The position numbers were made by a program, and so were the translations under genes. From the NCBI GenBank assembly GCA_021796905.1, contig JAKABK010000045.1, positions 1 to 9,174 of the forward strand: DNA of 9,174 nucleotides, read 5' to 3'. How positions within the stretch are numbered: the stretch's first letter is position 1; the number at the start of each line of letters is the position of its first letter. The notes beneath the pieces were generated by a model. It was not told the DNA's origin. It searched no databases and saw only the letters and a program-made list of their open reading frames with translations. This document shows, piece after piece, positions 1-7,940 of this stretch. This stretch comes from Actinomycetes bacterium (lineage in GTDB: Bacteria > Actinomycetota > Acidimicrobiia > Acidimicrobiales > Palsa-688).

Positions 1-76
1 GGAGGGGAGCATCGGTACCGCCGTCAACGATACGCCCCCCGCCACTGGTGGACCGGGCGGGTAGGCTCGGGTGGGC
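1..76 (+). promoter_or_regulatory. Upstream region of the SRAP gene with a possible -10 element
   Basis: No gene is recognisable in these bases. TAGGCT at 62-67 fits the loose actinobacterial -10 pattern TAnnnT and ends 9 bases before the ATG at 77, so transcription could begin at or within a few bases of the start codon and give a nearly leaderless mRNA. There is no purine-rich ribosome-binding site directly before the ATG, and no convincing -35 box at the usual distance. This is a pattern-based guess. Confidence 0.25.
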
Positions 77-772
77 ATGTGCGGCCGGTACGTATCCACC
101 GCCACTCCCGAGCAGCTGGTCGCCGAGTACCACGTCGAGCAGGTGTGCCTCGACGCCCCGCTGCCGCCGCGCTGGAACGTGGCGCCGACCCAGCCGGTCT
201 ACGTAGTCGCCACCGAGCGGGAACCGGAGCCGCGACGCCAGCTCGGGACGATGCGCTGGGGTCTGGTCCCCTCCTGGGAGAAGCGAGCGACCCCCGGGGC
301 CGGGCTGATCAACGCCCGGGCCGAGACCGTCGCCACCAGACCGGCGTTCCGCTCGGCGCTGCGACGCCGGCGCTGTGTCGTCCCCGCCGACAGCTTCTGG
401 GAGTGGCGCGCCGGGCCCGGGGGGAGCAGGCAGCCCTTCGCCATCGCCCGTCGGGGTGGAGCGACGTTGGCCTTCGCCGGGCTGTGGGAGCCCTGGCGAG
501 ACCCGGCCTCGCCGGAGCGGGTGTTGCGCAGCGTGGCGATCATCACCACCGCCGCCAACCGGCGCCTCGCCGAGGTGCACGAGCGGATGCCGGTCGTGCT
601 CGACGCCCCGGCGCTCGACCGCTGGCTCGACCCGGGAACCCTCGACCCGGGCCTACTGCTCCCGTTGCTGGTCCCGGCTCCCGAGGACGGCTGGGAGGTC
701 TGGCCGGTCGGCGCCCGGGTCAACTCGGTCGCCAACGACGGCCCCGACCTGCTCGAACCGGCCGCCGGGTAG
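77..772 (+). CDS. SRAP-domain protein (YedK/HMCES family), abasic-site protein crosslinker
   Basis: The 231-residue protein belongs to the SOS-response-associated peptidase (SRAP) family. Family members form a covalent thiazolidine link between Cys2 and abasic sites in single-stranded DNA, shielding the lesion. I chose the ATG at 77 rather than the in-frame GTG at 71 because Cys must be residue 2, exposed after methionine removal, and MCGRY is the family N-terminus. Other family landmarks are present: WNVAPTQ near residue 33, WGLVPSW near 61, NARAET starting at Asn79, CVVPADSFWEW with the active-site Glu at about 109, and the catalytic His in HERMPVVL at about 168. Length is normal for bacterial members. 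The gene stands alone on the plus strand, converging on the hydrolase remnant with only 23 bases between the stops. Assignment to the family is firm; the physiological role is inferred from the family. Confidence 0.95.
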   Translation: MCGRYVSTATPEQLVAEYHVEQVCLDAPLPPRWNVAPTQPVYVVATEREPEPRRQLGTMRWGLVPSWEKRATPGAGLINARAETVATRPAFRSALRRRRCVVPADSFWEWRAGPGGSRQPFAIARRGGATLAFAGLWEPWRDPASPERVLRSVAIITTAANRRLAEVHERMPVVLDAPALDRWLDPGTLDPGLLLPLLVPAPEDGWEVWPVGARVNSVANDGPDLLEPAAG

Positions 773-795
773 GGTCCTCCCGGGGCCGCCGGCGC

Positions 796-1194
796 CTACC
801 GGGCGGGCGGCAGGGCGTGGAGGAAGTCGACCAGGCCGGCGAAGTAGCGCTGCTGGTCGTCGTACATGCACATGTGGCTGCCGTCGGGGCAGTGCAGGTA
901 CCGGCCGAGCGGCAGGAGCCCGGCCATCATCTCCATGTGGGCGGGGTCCATGGTGTCGTGGGCCGCGCCGACCACGAGGGTGGGGACCGCGATGCGCCCG
1001 AGGTCGGCGAGGCGGTCCCAGCCCGCCAGGTAGGCGTCGGGGCTCATCCCCATCTCGCTCGGGCCCTGCATGGGGACGTAGATGTCGGGGTTGATGTGGG
1101 CGAAGGCCCGGACGACGGGGTCGGGCCACTCGTCGGGCGGCATCCGCAGGGTCCGGAACTGCTGTCGCAAAACACGGCCATACACCGCACACAC
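796..1194 (-). pseudogene. Truncated proline-iminopeptidase-like alpha/beta hydrolase (C-terminal part only)
   Basis: From about residue 10 the frame reads as the C-terminal part of a proline iminopeptidase-type alpha/beta hydrolase. Recognisable pieces are MPPDEWPDPV, then NPDIYVPMQGPSE, then VPTLVVGAAHDTMDP, which carries the acid residue of the triad, and LHCPDGSHMCMYDDQ, which carries the catalytic His. Family members are about 290-310 residues long. Here only about 125 remain, and the N-terminal half with the oxyanion HGG motif and the GxSxG nucleophile is absent. The 5' end runs into lower-GC sequence with a different codon style (1160-1220), and an in-frame stop lies at 1219-1221. The GTG at 1194 is merely the first possible start. 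The piece cannot be an active hydrolase. The surviving part is free of stops, so the truncation may be fairly recent. An assembly or strain-specific event is also possible. Confidence 0.85.
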
Positions 1195-1282
1195 GCGTTC
1201 TAGCCCTTCTGGGGGACTTCAGGTCGTGACATCGTGACAAGTTTTGTGGACTGAGACGCGGTGCTGCGCGTGATGCGGGTGG
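1195..1282. other. Non-coding junction with foreign-looking composition
   Basis: This stretch between the hydrolase remnant and the downstream ORF tail is visibly poorer in GC than everything around it. It contains a tandem 8-base repeat, CGTGACAT then CGTGACAA, at 1225-1240, followed by an AGTTTTGTGG run. Its position, flanked by a 5'-truncated gene on one side and a C-terminal ORF fragment on the other, suggests the outer end of an inserted element. I cannot match it to a known insertion-sequence end, and no partner inverted repeat is visible in the window. Confidence 0.4.
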
Positions 1283-1440
1283 TCAGGCGGCGAGTGCGAG
1301 ACGGGCGCCGGTGATGTAGGTGTCAATGGCGTTGTCGATGGTTCTCAGGGCTCGTCGGAGTGCTGGTGGTGCTGGGGGTTGGTCGGCCTCGAGGAGCGGG
1401 CGGAGGAGTCGATCGGCGAGCTTGGGGGGCCCGCCGGTGC
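1283..1440 (-). pseudogene. C-terminal fragment of an unrecognised ORF, possibly a transposase tail
   Basis: Only the last 50 or so codons of this frame look coding. They begin just past the HAD stop codon and end at the TGA at 1283-1285. The peptide has ADRLLRPLLEAD, then RRALRTIDNAIDTYITGARL, which looks helical and amphipathic. The codons differ sharply from the neighbours: CAA, CCA, GCA, CGA, AGA, ATT and CGT recur, whereas adjacent genes almost always end codons in G or C. Upstream, the same frame runs antisense-like through the HAD gene in non-coding style, so the true N-terminal part has been lost. A transposase C-terminus is my best guess from the setting (scar beside a truncated gene), but I do not recognise the family. 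It could instead be the end of any transferred gene. Confidence 0.4.
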
Positions 1441-2214
1441 TCAGCGCGGGTCGAGCAGGGCGGCGAGCGCCGCGGCGTCGCCGGCGAGGTCGGACGCACC
1501 GGCGGCGAGGAGGCGCGCGGCCAGGGTGGAGTCGGCATGGCTGCCGGCGGTGAGACCTATGACGGTCATCCCGGCCGCCACCCCCGCCTCGACCCCGTGG
1601 ACGCTGTCCTCGACCACCACACAGGTCCCCGGGTCTGCCCCGAGGCGTTCCGCGGCGAGCAGGAACAGGTCGGGGGCCGGTTTGCCCGCCTCGACCATGA
1701 CCGACGAGAAGCGCAGCGCCGGCGGGAACCACCGGTCGAGGCCGGTGATGGCGAGGGAGGTCTCGATGCGCTCGGGGGTGCTCGAGGACGCCACGCAGAT
1801 CGGTCGGCCGGCAGCGACCAGGTCCCCGACCAGCTCGGGCATCCCGGGGACGGGACGCAGACCGGCGGCGAACGCGGTGTCGAGACGACGGGCCTTCTCG
1901 GCGTCGAAGGCGGAGTCGAGCTGCACCCCGAAGAGTTGCGCGACGAGCGCCTTGGTGGAGCGCACCGACAGCCCGGTGAACAGCGCGAGGACCTCGCCGG
2001 CGTCGAGGGGGACCCCCCTGGCGGCGAGCAGCTCGGCGTTCACCGCCGAGGCGATCGGCTCGGAGTCGACGAGGGTGCCGTCGCAGTCGAACACGACCAG
2101 CCCGGCCGGGTCGGGGTGGGAGCACACGGACGGACCCTGGTGGCCCTCGGGGAGCCGGGCCGGGTCGCTCGCTTCGCAGCGCAACGCCGCGACGAGCTGC
2201 TCGGGGGGTGCCAC
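1441..2214 (-). CDS. HAD-superfamily phosphatase, beta-phosphoglucomutase-like subfamily
   Basis: This is a cytosolic phosphohydrolase of the haloacid dehalogenase superfamily. Motif I is VVFDCDGTLVDSE, with nucleophile Asp43 and acid/base Asp45. A helical cap follows (about residues 52-120). Motif II is the Ser in CVASSST (about 141-146), motif III is Lys178 in GKPAPDLF, and motif IV is VVVEDSVHG, with Glu202 and Asp203 binding magnesium. DGTLVDSE and the motif IV form fit the group containing beta-phosphoglucomutase, YieH and 2-deoxyglucose-6-phosphatase, so a small sugar phosphate is the likely substrate, but the sequence does not say which. The GTG at 2214 gives 257 residues with an odd 29-residue N-terminal extension. 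The GTG at 2127 would give 228 residues, a more usual length, and neither has a good ribosome-binding site. It lies 66 bases after dxs in the same frame, suggesting cotranscription. Confidence 0.9.
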   Translation of the reverse strand: MAPPEQLVAALRCEASDPARLPEGHQGPSVCSHPDPAGLVVFDCDGTLVDSEPIASAVNAELLAARGVPLDAGEVLALFTGLSVRSTKALVAQLFGVQLDSAFDAEKARRLDTAFAAGLRPVPGMPELVGDLVAAGRPICVASSSTPERIETSLAITGLDRWFPPALRFSSVMVEAGKPAPDLFLLAAERLGADPGTCVVVEDSVHGVEAGVAAGMTVIGLTAGSHADSTLAARLLAAGASDLAGDAAALAALLDPR

Positions 2215-2280
2215 GGAGCTCAGCGGCCCCGCCGGGCGCTGGCCGGGTCGGGGCTGGCCTTTCCCCTCCTCCGAACGCTT

Positions 2281-4167
2281 TCAGCCAACCGGTTCCCGAT
2301 CCGGCAGCGCCTTCAAGGTGGCGGCGGCGATCCCCGGCCCGTCGAGACCGAGCTGGGTGAGGATCCCTTCGACGCTGCCGTGGGGGATGTAGCTGGTCGG
2401 TATGCCGAGGACCAGCACCGGCGGACAGGACCGGGTCTCTTCCAGGTCGGCGACGGCGTCGGCGACGAGGGTGCCGGCCCCACCCACCCGCAGCCCGTCC
2501 TCGACGGTGACCACCAGACCGTGGCGCCCAGCGTCGATCACCATCGTCGGGTCGAGCGGTCGTACGACCCGCATGTCCCACACGGTGGCGTCGACCCCTC
2601 CGACGGCGAGGAGCCGGGCGGCGTCCTCGGCGGCTTCCAGGAGCTTGCCGACCGCGAGGATGCACACCGAGCCGTCACCTTCCCGCACCTTTCGGGCGGC
2701 GAGCCCGGAGCCGACCTGGTCGGGGGGGACCTGGCGGGCCCGGCCGCTCGGGTAGCGGATCACCGACGGGCCCGACAGCCCGAGGGCGGTGTCGAGCATC
2801 GCCTTCAGCTCCTGGGCGGAGGAGGGGGCGAAGACCGTGACGCCGGGGATCCGCAGGGTGAGCGCCAGGTCGAGCACACCGTGGTGGCTCGGTCCGTTGT
2901 CCCCGGTGATCCCGGCCCGGTCCAGGGCGAAGACGACCGGGAGCCCGTGCAGGCCCACGTCGAGGTTGGCCTGGTCGAAGGCCCTGGTGAAAAACGTCGA
3001 GTAGATCGCCACCACCGGTCTGAGACCGCCCATCGCCATTCCCGCAGCGGAGGTGACCGCGTGCTGCTCGGCGATCCCGACGTCGAAGAAACGGTCAGGG
3101 AAGCGCGCAGCGAAGGGCAGCAGACCGGTCGGTCCGGGCATGGCGGCGGTTATCGCAACCACCGAGGGGTCCCGCTCACCCGCCTCGAGCATCGCCTCGT
3201 TGAACGCCTGGGTGTAGCCCTTCAACGCCCGTGAAGCCTCGGTCGGGTCGGTGTGGGGGTCGAAGACCGGGGCGTCGTGCAGGCACTTCTCGTCGTCGGC
3301 CTCCGCCGGGCCGTAGCCGCGGCCTTTCTGGGTGAGGACGTGCACGACGATCGGCCCGTCGTGGGCGGCCGCCTGGGCGAGGAGGGTCTCCATGGCAGGG
3401 ATGTCGTGGCCGTCGATCGGTCCGACGTAGCGGACCCCGAGCGCCTCGAAGAACGCCGGCGGCTCGACGATCTCCCGCACCGCCGAGTAGAAGCCCTGCA
3501 GGCTCGAGTAGGCGAGGCCCCCGACGCCGGGGAGCTCCCGTAGGGCGTCCTCGACGCTGTGGCGCACCTGTGACAGCCCGGGGTGGAGGCGCAGCCGGGT
3601 GAGGCTCTCCGAGAGGCGGGAGACCGTCGGGGCGTAGCTGCGGCCGTTGTCGTTCAGTACCACCACCACCCGGCTCTCGCTGTGACCGAGGTTGTTGAGC
3701 CCCTCGAATGCCATCCCGCCGGTCATCGACCCGTCGCCGATGACCGCCACCACCCGCCGGTCGGGGGTACGGCTGCGGGCGACGGCCGCAGCGAGCCCGT
3801 GGGCGTAGGACAGGATCGTGGAGGCATGGCTGTTCTCCACCCAGTCGTGGACCGACTCGGCTCTCGACGGGTAGCCCGACAGCCCACCGCCCTGGCGGAG
3901 GGTCCCGAAGCGCTCCCGGCGTCCGGTCACGATCTTGTGGACGTAGGCCTGGTGCCCGGTGTCCCACAACAAGATGTCCCGGGGGGAGCTGAACACCCGG
4001 TGGAGCGCCAGGGTGAGCTCCACCGCGCCGAGGTTGGACCCGAGGTGCCCGCCTGTGACCGCCACCGCGTTCACGATGAACTCCCGGATCTCCGCGGCGA
4101 GGGTGGTGAGCTGCTCCTGGTCGAGCCGGCGGAGGTCGCTCGGGGAGTTGATCGACTCCATCAGCAT
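2281..4167 (-). CDS. dxs: 1-deoxy-D-xylulose-5-phosphate synthase
   Basis: This thiamine-diphosphate enzyme condenses pyruvate with glyceraldehyde 3-phosphate to DXP, the first step of the MEP isoprenoid pathway and a precursor of thiamine and pyridoxal in many bacteria. The 628 residues match the usual full length. TGGHLGSNLG (His41) and WDTGHQAYVHK (about 68-78) lie in the N-terminal domain. The cofactor motif GDGSMTGG starts at 144 and ends in NDN at 172-174. FDVGIAEQHAV, with the catalytic Glu near 367, and DRAGITGDNGPSHHG (about 416-430) mark the pyrimidine-binding domain, and the C-terminal transketolase-like domain follows. The ATG at 4167 gives MLMESINSP, matching the usual DXS N-terminus; the ATG at 4161 is a possible alternative. 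There is no strong ribosome-binding site. It lies 82 bases downstream of nadC on the same strand. Confidence 0.97.
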   Translation of the reverse strand: MLMESINSPSDLRRLDQEQLTTLAAEIREFIVNAVAVTGGHLGSNLGAVELTLALHRVFSSPRDILLWDTGHQAYVHKIVTGRRERFGTLRQGGGLSGYPSRAESVHDWVENSHASTILSYAHGLAAAVARSRTPDRRVVAVIGDGSMTGGMAFEGLNNLGHSESRVVVVLNDNGRSYAPTVSRLSESLTRLRLHPGLSQVRHSVEDALRELPGVGGLAYSSLQGFYSAVREIVEPPAFFEALGVRYVGPIDGHDIPAMETLLAQAAAHDGPIVVHVLTQKGRGYGPAEADDEKCLHDAPVFDPHTDPTEASRALKGYTQAFNEAMLEAGERDPSVVAITAAMPGPTGLLPFAARFPDRFFDVGIAEQHAVTSAAGMAMGGLRPVVAIYSTFFTRAFDQANLDVGLHGLPVVFALDRAGITGDNGPSHHGVLDLALTLRIPGVTVFAPSSAQELKAMLDTALGLSGPSVIRYPSGRARQVPPDQVGSGLAARKVREGDGSVCILAVGKLLEAAEDAARLLAVGGVDATVWDMRVVRPLDPTMVIDAGRHGLVVTVEDGLRVGGAGTLVADAVADLEETRSCPPVLVLGIPTSYIPHGSVEGILTQLGLDGPGIAAATLKALPDREPVG

Positions 4168-4249
4168 GCCCCAACGCTACCCCGGCCGTCGCGCTTCGCC
4201 CCACGCGGGTCCGACCCGTGCCCCACGCCGGGCGCTCCGGGTCGGGTCC
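4168..4249 (-). other. nadC-dxs spacer with a GC-rich inverted repeat
   Basis: This 82-base spacer contains CCGACCCG at 4211-4218 and its exact complement CGGGTCGG at 4238-4245, an 8-bp stem with a 19-base loop. A second small palindrome, CGGGTC-C-GACCCG, covers 4206-4218. Neither is followed by a T run on the minus strand, so a classical intrinsic terminator is not supported. The stem could weakly attenuate or process a nadABC-dxs transcript, or it could be chance in such GC-rich DNA. No convincing promoter for dxs is visible. Confidence 0.25.
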
Positions 4250-5182
4250 TCAGGAGATGCCCGGGTCGGGGGGTCGGGTGGTGCCCGGATCGGAGGGTGC
4301 CGGCAGGTCGAGGCCGAGGTCGAGGGCGGGGCTCGAGTGGGTGAGGGCGCCGACGGCCACGAAGTCGACCCCGGCCGCCGCCACCTCGGCGACCGAGGCG
4401 AGGGTGAGCCCGCCGCTCGCTTCGAGGCGTGCCCCGGGGTGCGAGGAGCGCAACGCGACCGCGGCGCGTACCTCCCCTGGGGTCATGTTGTCGAGCAGCA
4501 CCAGCCCGACGCCGGCCGCCAGGGCCTCCTCGACCTGGGCGAGGGTGTCGCACTCCACCTCCAGGGGGACCTCCGGGGCGACCGCCCGGACCGCGGCGAC
4601 GGCCGCGGCGACGCTGCCGGCGGCCGCCACGTGGTTGTCCTTCACGAGTGCTGCGTCGCCGAGGCCGAGGCGGTGGTTGACCCCACCACCGCAGCGCACC
4701 GCGTACTTCTCGAGCTCCCGCAGGCCCGGAAGGGTCTTGCGGGTGTCGCGCACCTCGCAGGCGGTTCCCGCCACGGCGTCCACCCACGCCCTGGTGGTGG
4801 TCGCCACCCCCGACAGGTGGGTGAGGAAGTTGAGCAGTGTCCGTTCGGCGGTGAGCAGCCCGGCGAGGGGAGCCCGCAGCTCGGCCACGAGCTGGCCGGG
4901 AGCGACCCGGTCGCCGTCGGCGAGCGCGAGGGACGCCCCGGCGGGGTCGATCCCGGCGGCGTCGAGGACCGCGAGGGCGACCGGCAGCCCGGCGAGCACC
5001 CCCGCCGCCCGGGAGCGGACCTCGCCGACGGCGGTGACGAGCGGGTCCACGGTGGCCGCGGTCGTGACGTCGGGACCCCAGCGCAGGTCCTCGGCGAGCG
5101 CGGCCCGCACAGTCGCCTCGACCCCGGCGGGGTCGAGGCCCGCCCGGGAGAGCGATCCGACCACGCTCGGCGAGAGGCTCAC
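4250..5182 (-). CDS. nadC: Nicotinate-nucleotide pyrophosphorylase (quinolinate phosphoribosyltransferase)
   Basis: This enzyme converts quinolinate and PRPP to nicotinate mononucleotide, CO2 and pyrophosphate, the third step of de novo NAD synthesis. At 310 residues it is slightly longer than the usual 280-290 because of a Pro/Asp-rich C-terminal tail. Family signatures run in order: AERTLLNFL at about 112-120, RDTRKTLPGLR at 145-155 with the substrate-binding arginines and lysine, VRCGGGVNHR at 162-171, KDNH at 181-184, EVE at 208-210, LLDNM at 229-233, EASGG at 254-258, and a final VGALTHS. The GTG at 5182 overlaps the nadB stop as GTGA, which fixes the start and implies translational coupling. 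No separate ribosome-binding site is evident, as expected for coupling. Confidence 0.97.
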   Translation of the reverse strand: MSLSPSVVGSLSRAGLDPAGVEATVRAALAEDLRWGPDVTTAATVDPLVTAVGEVRSRAAGVLAGLPVALAVLDAAGIDPAGASLALADGDRVAPGQLVAELRAPLAGLLTAERTLLNFLTHLSGVATTTRAWVDAVAGTACEVRDTRKTLPGLRELEKYAVRCGGGVNHRLGLGDAALVKDNHVAAAGSVAAAVAAVRAVAPEVPLEVECDTLAQVEEALAAGVGLVLLDNMTPGEVRAAVALRSSHPGARLEASGGLTLASVAEVAAAGVDFVAVGALTHSSPALDLGLDLPAPSDPGTTRPPDPGIS

Positions 5183-6867
5183 CGCCGGCTGCCCACGGGA
5201 GTGGGGGCGGGCAGCAACGAGAAGCACGCCCGGTCGTCTTCGACCCGGACCGCCAGGCGGCGCTGCCACTCGGCCCTGGCCTCGGGGTGGTCGCTGCGGC
5301 GGTGACAGCCGCGGCTCTCTGTGCGGGTGAGCGCGGACGCGGCGAGCAGGGTCGACACGGCGTGGAGGTTGGTCGCCTCGAGCGTCGCCAGGTCGAGCGG
5401 CCCGCTGGCCGCCCCGGGGTGGGCGAGCAGCTCTAGGAGGTGCTCCAGGCCCTCCCCGTTGCGCAGCACCCCGGCGTGGCGGGAGACGGCGTCTGCCCGG
5501 GCGTCGCGGCCGGCGGGGTCCACTCCCGTGCCGCCGGCTGCTGCCCGCCAGCCGGCCGGTCTCGTGGCCGGGGGTCGGGCGGCGAGGAGCCGGCCGAGGC
5601 GCCGCCCGGCGGTGAGGCCTTCGGTGAGCGAGTTGGAGGCGAGCCGGTTGGCGCCGTGCAACCCGGTCGCGGCGGCCTCTCCGGCCGCCCACAGCCCGGG
5701 AAGCGACGTCGCGCCGTCCAGGTCGGCGCGTACACCCCCGCAGGAGTAGTGGGCTCCCGGTACCACCGGGACGGGGTCGGTCGCCGGGTCGATCCCGGCC
5801 GCCCGGCACGCCGCGCTCACCGTCGGGAACTCCCTGTCGAGGCGCTGCCGACCGAGGCCGGTTGCGTCCAGCCACAGATGGGTCGCCCCGGTGGCCGCCA
5901 TCTTCTGGTGCATGGCGCTCGCTACCACGTCGCGGGGGGCGAGGTCGGCGAGGGGGTGGGCCCCGGTCATCACCCGCCGTCCGGTGTCGTCGACCAGCAC
6001 CGCTCCTGCCCCCCTCAAGGCCTCGGTGACGAGCGGCCGGCGCCCCCGTGCGCCCGGCTGCCACAGCAGCGTCGGGTGGAACTGCACCATCTCGAGGTCG
6101 GCGAGCTCGGCTCCGGCGCGCGCCGCGGCCGCGAGCCCGTCACCGGTCAGTCCGTCGGGGTTGGATGTCGACGAGTAGGCCTGCCCGAAGCCGCCGGTGG
6201 CGAGAACCACCGCCCCGGCACGGACAACTCCGAGCCCGAGCCGACCGTCGCGGCCGACCCGCGCGGCGAGCACACCGACACAGGAGCCGTCCTCGTCGAG
6301 GGAGAGGTCGACGAGCGCGGTCGGGACCTGCAGGCGGAGCCGGCCGGATCCGGCGGCCGCCTCGAGCTGGCCGGCGAGGACCCGGTGGACCTCGGCACCG
6401 GACGCATCGCCGCCGGCGTGCACGATCCGCCGGGCGGAGTGCCCCCCCTCCAGGCCGAGGTGAGCGAGGTCGAAGTCGCCGCCCAGGGTCGCCAGGCGTA
6501 CCACCTCGCCGGGCGCGGAGGCGACCAGTGCGGCGACCACGGCCGGGTCGCACAGCCCGGCCCCCGCCTCGAGGGTGTCGGCCACGTGCGCCTCGGGGGT
6601 GTCGGAGGGGTCGAGGACCGCGGCGAGCCCTCCTTGCGCCCAGGGGGTGCAGGCCCCCTCCCCGATGGCCGACTTGGCGATCACCAGCACGTCGGCGCCC
6701 CCGGCGGCAGCTTCGACAGCGACGCTCACCCCGGCGGCGCCGGTGCCGACGACGACCACGCCGGCGTGCTCCTCCCAGGTGAGCGGCCCTCCGGGGAGAC
6801 GGGGGAGGCGGACCGGTAGCGCTCCTAGCGGTTCGGGCGCGGCGCCGGCGTCCGGCACCGGGGTCAC
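5179..6867 (-). CDS. nadB: L-aspartate oxidase
   Basis: This FAD enzyme oxidises L-aspartate to iminoaspartate, which NadA uses directly. The 562-residue protein carries the dinucleotide-binding motif [10 protein letters not shown] at 37-46, then [15 protein letters not shown] at 71-85. VQFHPT is at 261-266 and APRDVV at 310-315, with the arginine equivalent to the catalytic one in this succinate-dehydrogenase-like family. [10 protein letters not shown] is at 373-382, and [18 protein letters not shown] near 396-413 closes the FAD domain before the helical C-terminal domain. The start is the GTG at 6867, which overlaps the nadA stop as GTGA and has GGGAG (minus strand, 6878-6874) six bases upstream. 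About 35 Pro/Leu-rich residues precede the FAD fold, so an N-terminal extension is present if this start is right. Confidence 0.97.
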   Translation of the reverse strand: MTPVPDAGAAPEPLGALPVRLPRLPGGPLTWEEHAGVVVVGTGAAGVSVAVEAAAGGADVLVIAKSAIGEGACTPWAQGGLAAVLDPSDTPEAHVADTLEAGAGLCDPAVVAALVASAPGEVVRLATLGGDFDLAHLGLEGGHSARRIVHAGGDASGAEVHRVLAGQLEAAAGSGRLRLQVPTALVDLSLDEDGSCVGVLAARVGRDGRLGLGVVRAGAVVLATGGFGQAYSSTSNPDGLTGDGLAAAARAGAELADLEMVQFHPTLLWQPGARGRRPLVTEALRGAGAVLVDDTGRRVMTGAHPLADLAPRDVVASAMHQKMAATGATHLWLDATGLGRQRLDREFPTVSAACRAAGIDPATDPVPVVPGAHYSCGGVRADLDGATSLPGLWAAGEAAATGLHGANRLASNSLTEGLTAGRRLGRLLAARPPATRPAGWRAAAGGTGVDPAGRDARADAVSRHAGVLRNGEGLEHLLELLAHPGAASGPLDLATLEATNLHAVSTLLAASALTRTESRGCHRRSDHPEARAEWQRRLAVRVEDDRACFSLLPAPTPVGSRR

Positions 6868-7838
6868 TCCCCGCTCCCGGGGTTGCCGACCGCGACCATC
6901 GCCTCGACCGAGCGGCGGGCCCGGTGGGCGACCTCCGGGTCGAGGTCCACCTCGAAGACCCCGTCGGTGAGGCAGGCCAGCAGCGCCTCGGGGGTGGTGA
7001 GCTTCATGAACCGGCACTCGGCCCGGGGGTCGACCGCGTCGAAACTGACCGCCGGGTTGGCCCGGCGCAGCTGGTGGAGCATCCCGGTCTCGGTCGCTAC
7101 GAGCACCCGGGGGGCGGTCTCCTCGCGGGCGGCATCGAGCATCCCTCCCGTCGAGAGCACCCGGGTCCGGTCGGCGGGCAGGTCCCCGGTGCCGGCCAGC
7201 CACAGCGCCGCGGTGGTGCAGCCGCACTCGGGGTGGACGTAGATCGAGGCTCCCGGGTCGGCGGCGACCCGGGCCCGCAGCTCCGCCGGGCCGATCGCGG
7301 CGTGCACGTGGCACTCGCCCATCCACAGGTGCATCCCGTCGCGCGACAGGCTGCGTTGCACGTGGGCGCCGAGGAACTGATCGGGGAGGAACAGCACCTC
7401 CCGGTCCGGTGGGATCCTTGCGACGACCTCGACGGCGTTGGCCGAGGTGCAGCACACGTCGGAGAGCGCCTTGACCTCGGCGCTGGTGTTGACGTAGGCG
7501 ACGACCGCCGCGCCGGGGTGCTCGTCCTTCCATGCCTGGAGCTGGTCGGCGGTGATGCTGTCGGCGAGCGAACAGCCCGCCGCCCGGTCGGGTATCAGGA
7601 CGGTCTTGTCGGGGGAGAGGATCTTGGCGGTCTCGGCCATGAAGTACACCCCGGCGAGCACGATGGTCCCCGCCTCGGAGGACGCCGCGAGCCGGGAGAG
7701 GGCGAGCGAGTCGCCCACGTGGTCGGCGACGTCCTGGATCTCGGGCGCCTGGTAGTTGTGGGCGAGGATCAGTGCGTCGCGCTCGGCGGCGAGCCGACGG
7801 ACCTGCGCTGCCCAGTCGTCCGGCGCGACACCAGCCAT
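6864..7838 (-). CDS. nadA: Quinolinate synthase A (4Fe-4S)
   Basis: This iron-sulfur enzyme condenses iminoaspartate with dihydroxyacetone phosphate to quinolinate. At 324 residues it has normal length. The three invariant cluster cysteines are seen in CCTSAN (Cys130), HPECGC (Cys205) and RAECRFMK (Cys275). LAHNYQ at 25-30, GDSLALSR at 42-49, [12 protein letters not shown] at 63-74, GCSLAD at 88-93 and [10 protein letters not shown] at 173-182 are also family signatures. The ATG at 7838 is supported by the strong ribosome-binding site AGAGGAG five bases upstream. It is the first gene of the nadA-nadB-nadC operon and is divergent from nrtR. The extra cysteine after Cys205 and the doubled Cys129-130 are common in family members. 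Confidence 0.98.
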   Translation of the reverse strand: MAGVAPDDWAAQVRRLAAERDALILAHNYQAPEIQDVADHVGDSLALSRLAASSEAGTIVLAGVYFMAETAKILSPDKTVLIPDRAAGCSLADSITADQLQAWKDEHPGAAVVAYVNTSAEVKALSDVCCTSANAVEVVARIPPDREVLFLPDQFLGAHVQRSLSRDGMHLWMGECHVHAAIGPAELRARVAADPGASIYVHPECGCTTAALWLAGTGDLPADRTRVLSTGGMLDAAREETAPRVLVATETGMLHQLRRANPAVSFDAVDPRAECRFMKLTTPEALLACLTDGVFEVDLDPEVAHRARRSVEAMVAVGNPGSGE

Positions 7839-7843
7839 GTGAG

Positions 7844-7850
7844 CTCCTCT
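7844..7850 (-). promoter_or_regulatory. Ribosome-binding site of nadA
   Basis: AGAGGAG on the minus strand (7850 to 7844) lies five bases before the ATG at 7838. It is the best Shine-Dalgarno match in the window and contrasts with the weak or missing sites before the SRAP gene, dxs, the HAD gene and nrtR. Confidence 0.8.
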
Positions 7851-7853
7851 CAG

Positions 7854-7876
7854 GTTTACGCCTTACGAGCGAAAAC
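7854..7876. promoter_or_regulatory. Candidate NrtR operator upstream of nadA
   Basis: An imperfect palindrome has arms GTTTaCGC (7854-7861) and GCGaAAAC (7869-7876) around a 7-base centre, with 7 of 8 arm positions complementary. It sits 16-38 bases upstream of the nadA ATG, directly before the ribosome-binding site, in the only clearly AT-enriched stretch of the control region. A possible minus-strand -10 (TAGTTT, 7878-7873) overlaps it and another (TAGGGT, 7890-7885) lies just upstream, so a bound protein would block transcription of nadABC. NrtR is a dimeric repressor that binds palindromes of about this size in promoters of NAD genes. Its site sequence differs among lineages, so this assignment rests on position and symmetry only. 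Confidence 0.5.
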
Positions 7877-7940
7877 TATTGCCCACCCTACCACGGCAGG
7901 GCTCCGAGACGGCGAGCCGCGCTGCGCTCCCCGCCTGCGG

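Noticed and set aside
71..76. In-frame GTG at 71 as start of the SRAP gene
   Set aside because: It would place Met-Gly before the family's Met-Cys start and bury the catalytic cysteine, which has to be residue 2.
773..795. Terminator between the SRAP gene and the hydrolase remnant
   Set aside because: The GC-rich bases contain only a very short self-complementary GGCGCC core and no T tract.
79..1203. Plus-strand open frame overlapping the SRAP gene and the hydrolase remnant
   Set aside because: It is arginine/glycine-rich translation of the wrong frame across two converging genes with clear family matches.
2214..2281. Read-through DXS-HAD fusion protein
   Set aside because: A TGA ends dxs at the normal family length, and nothing nearby suggests recoding such as a selenocysteine element.
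1360..3234. Very long plus-strand open frame opposite the HAD gene and dxs
   Set aside because: It is antisense to two well-supported genes, has no recognisable motifs, and is a usual by-product of very high GC content.
5183..6064. Upstream extension of nadC within nadB
   Set aside because: The frame is open but reads as low-complexity Arg/Gly/Pro across nadB; the GTGA overlap at 5182 fixes the start.
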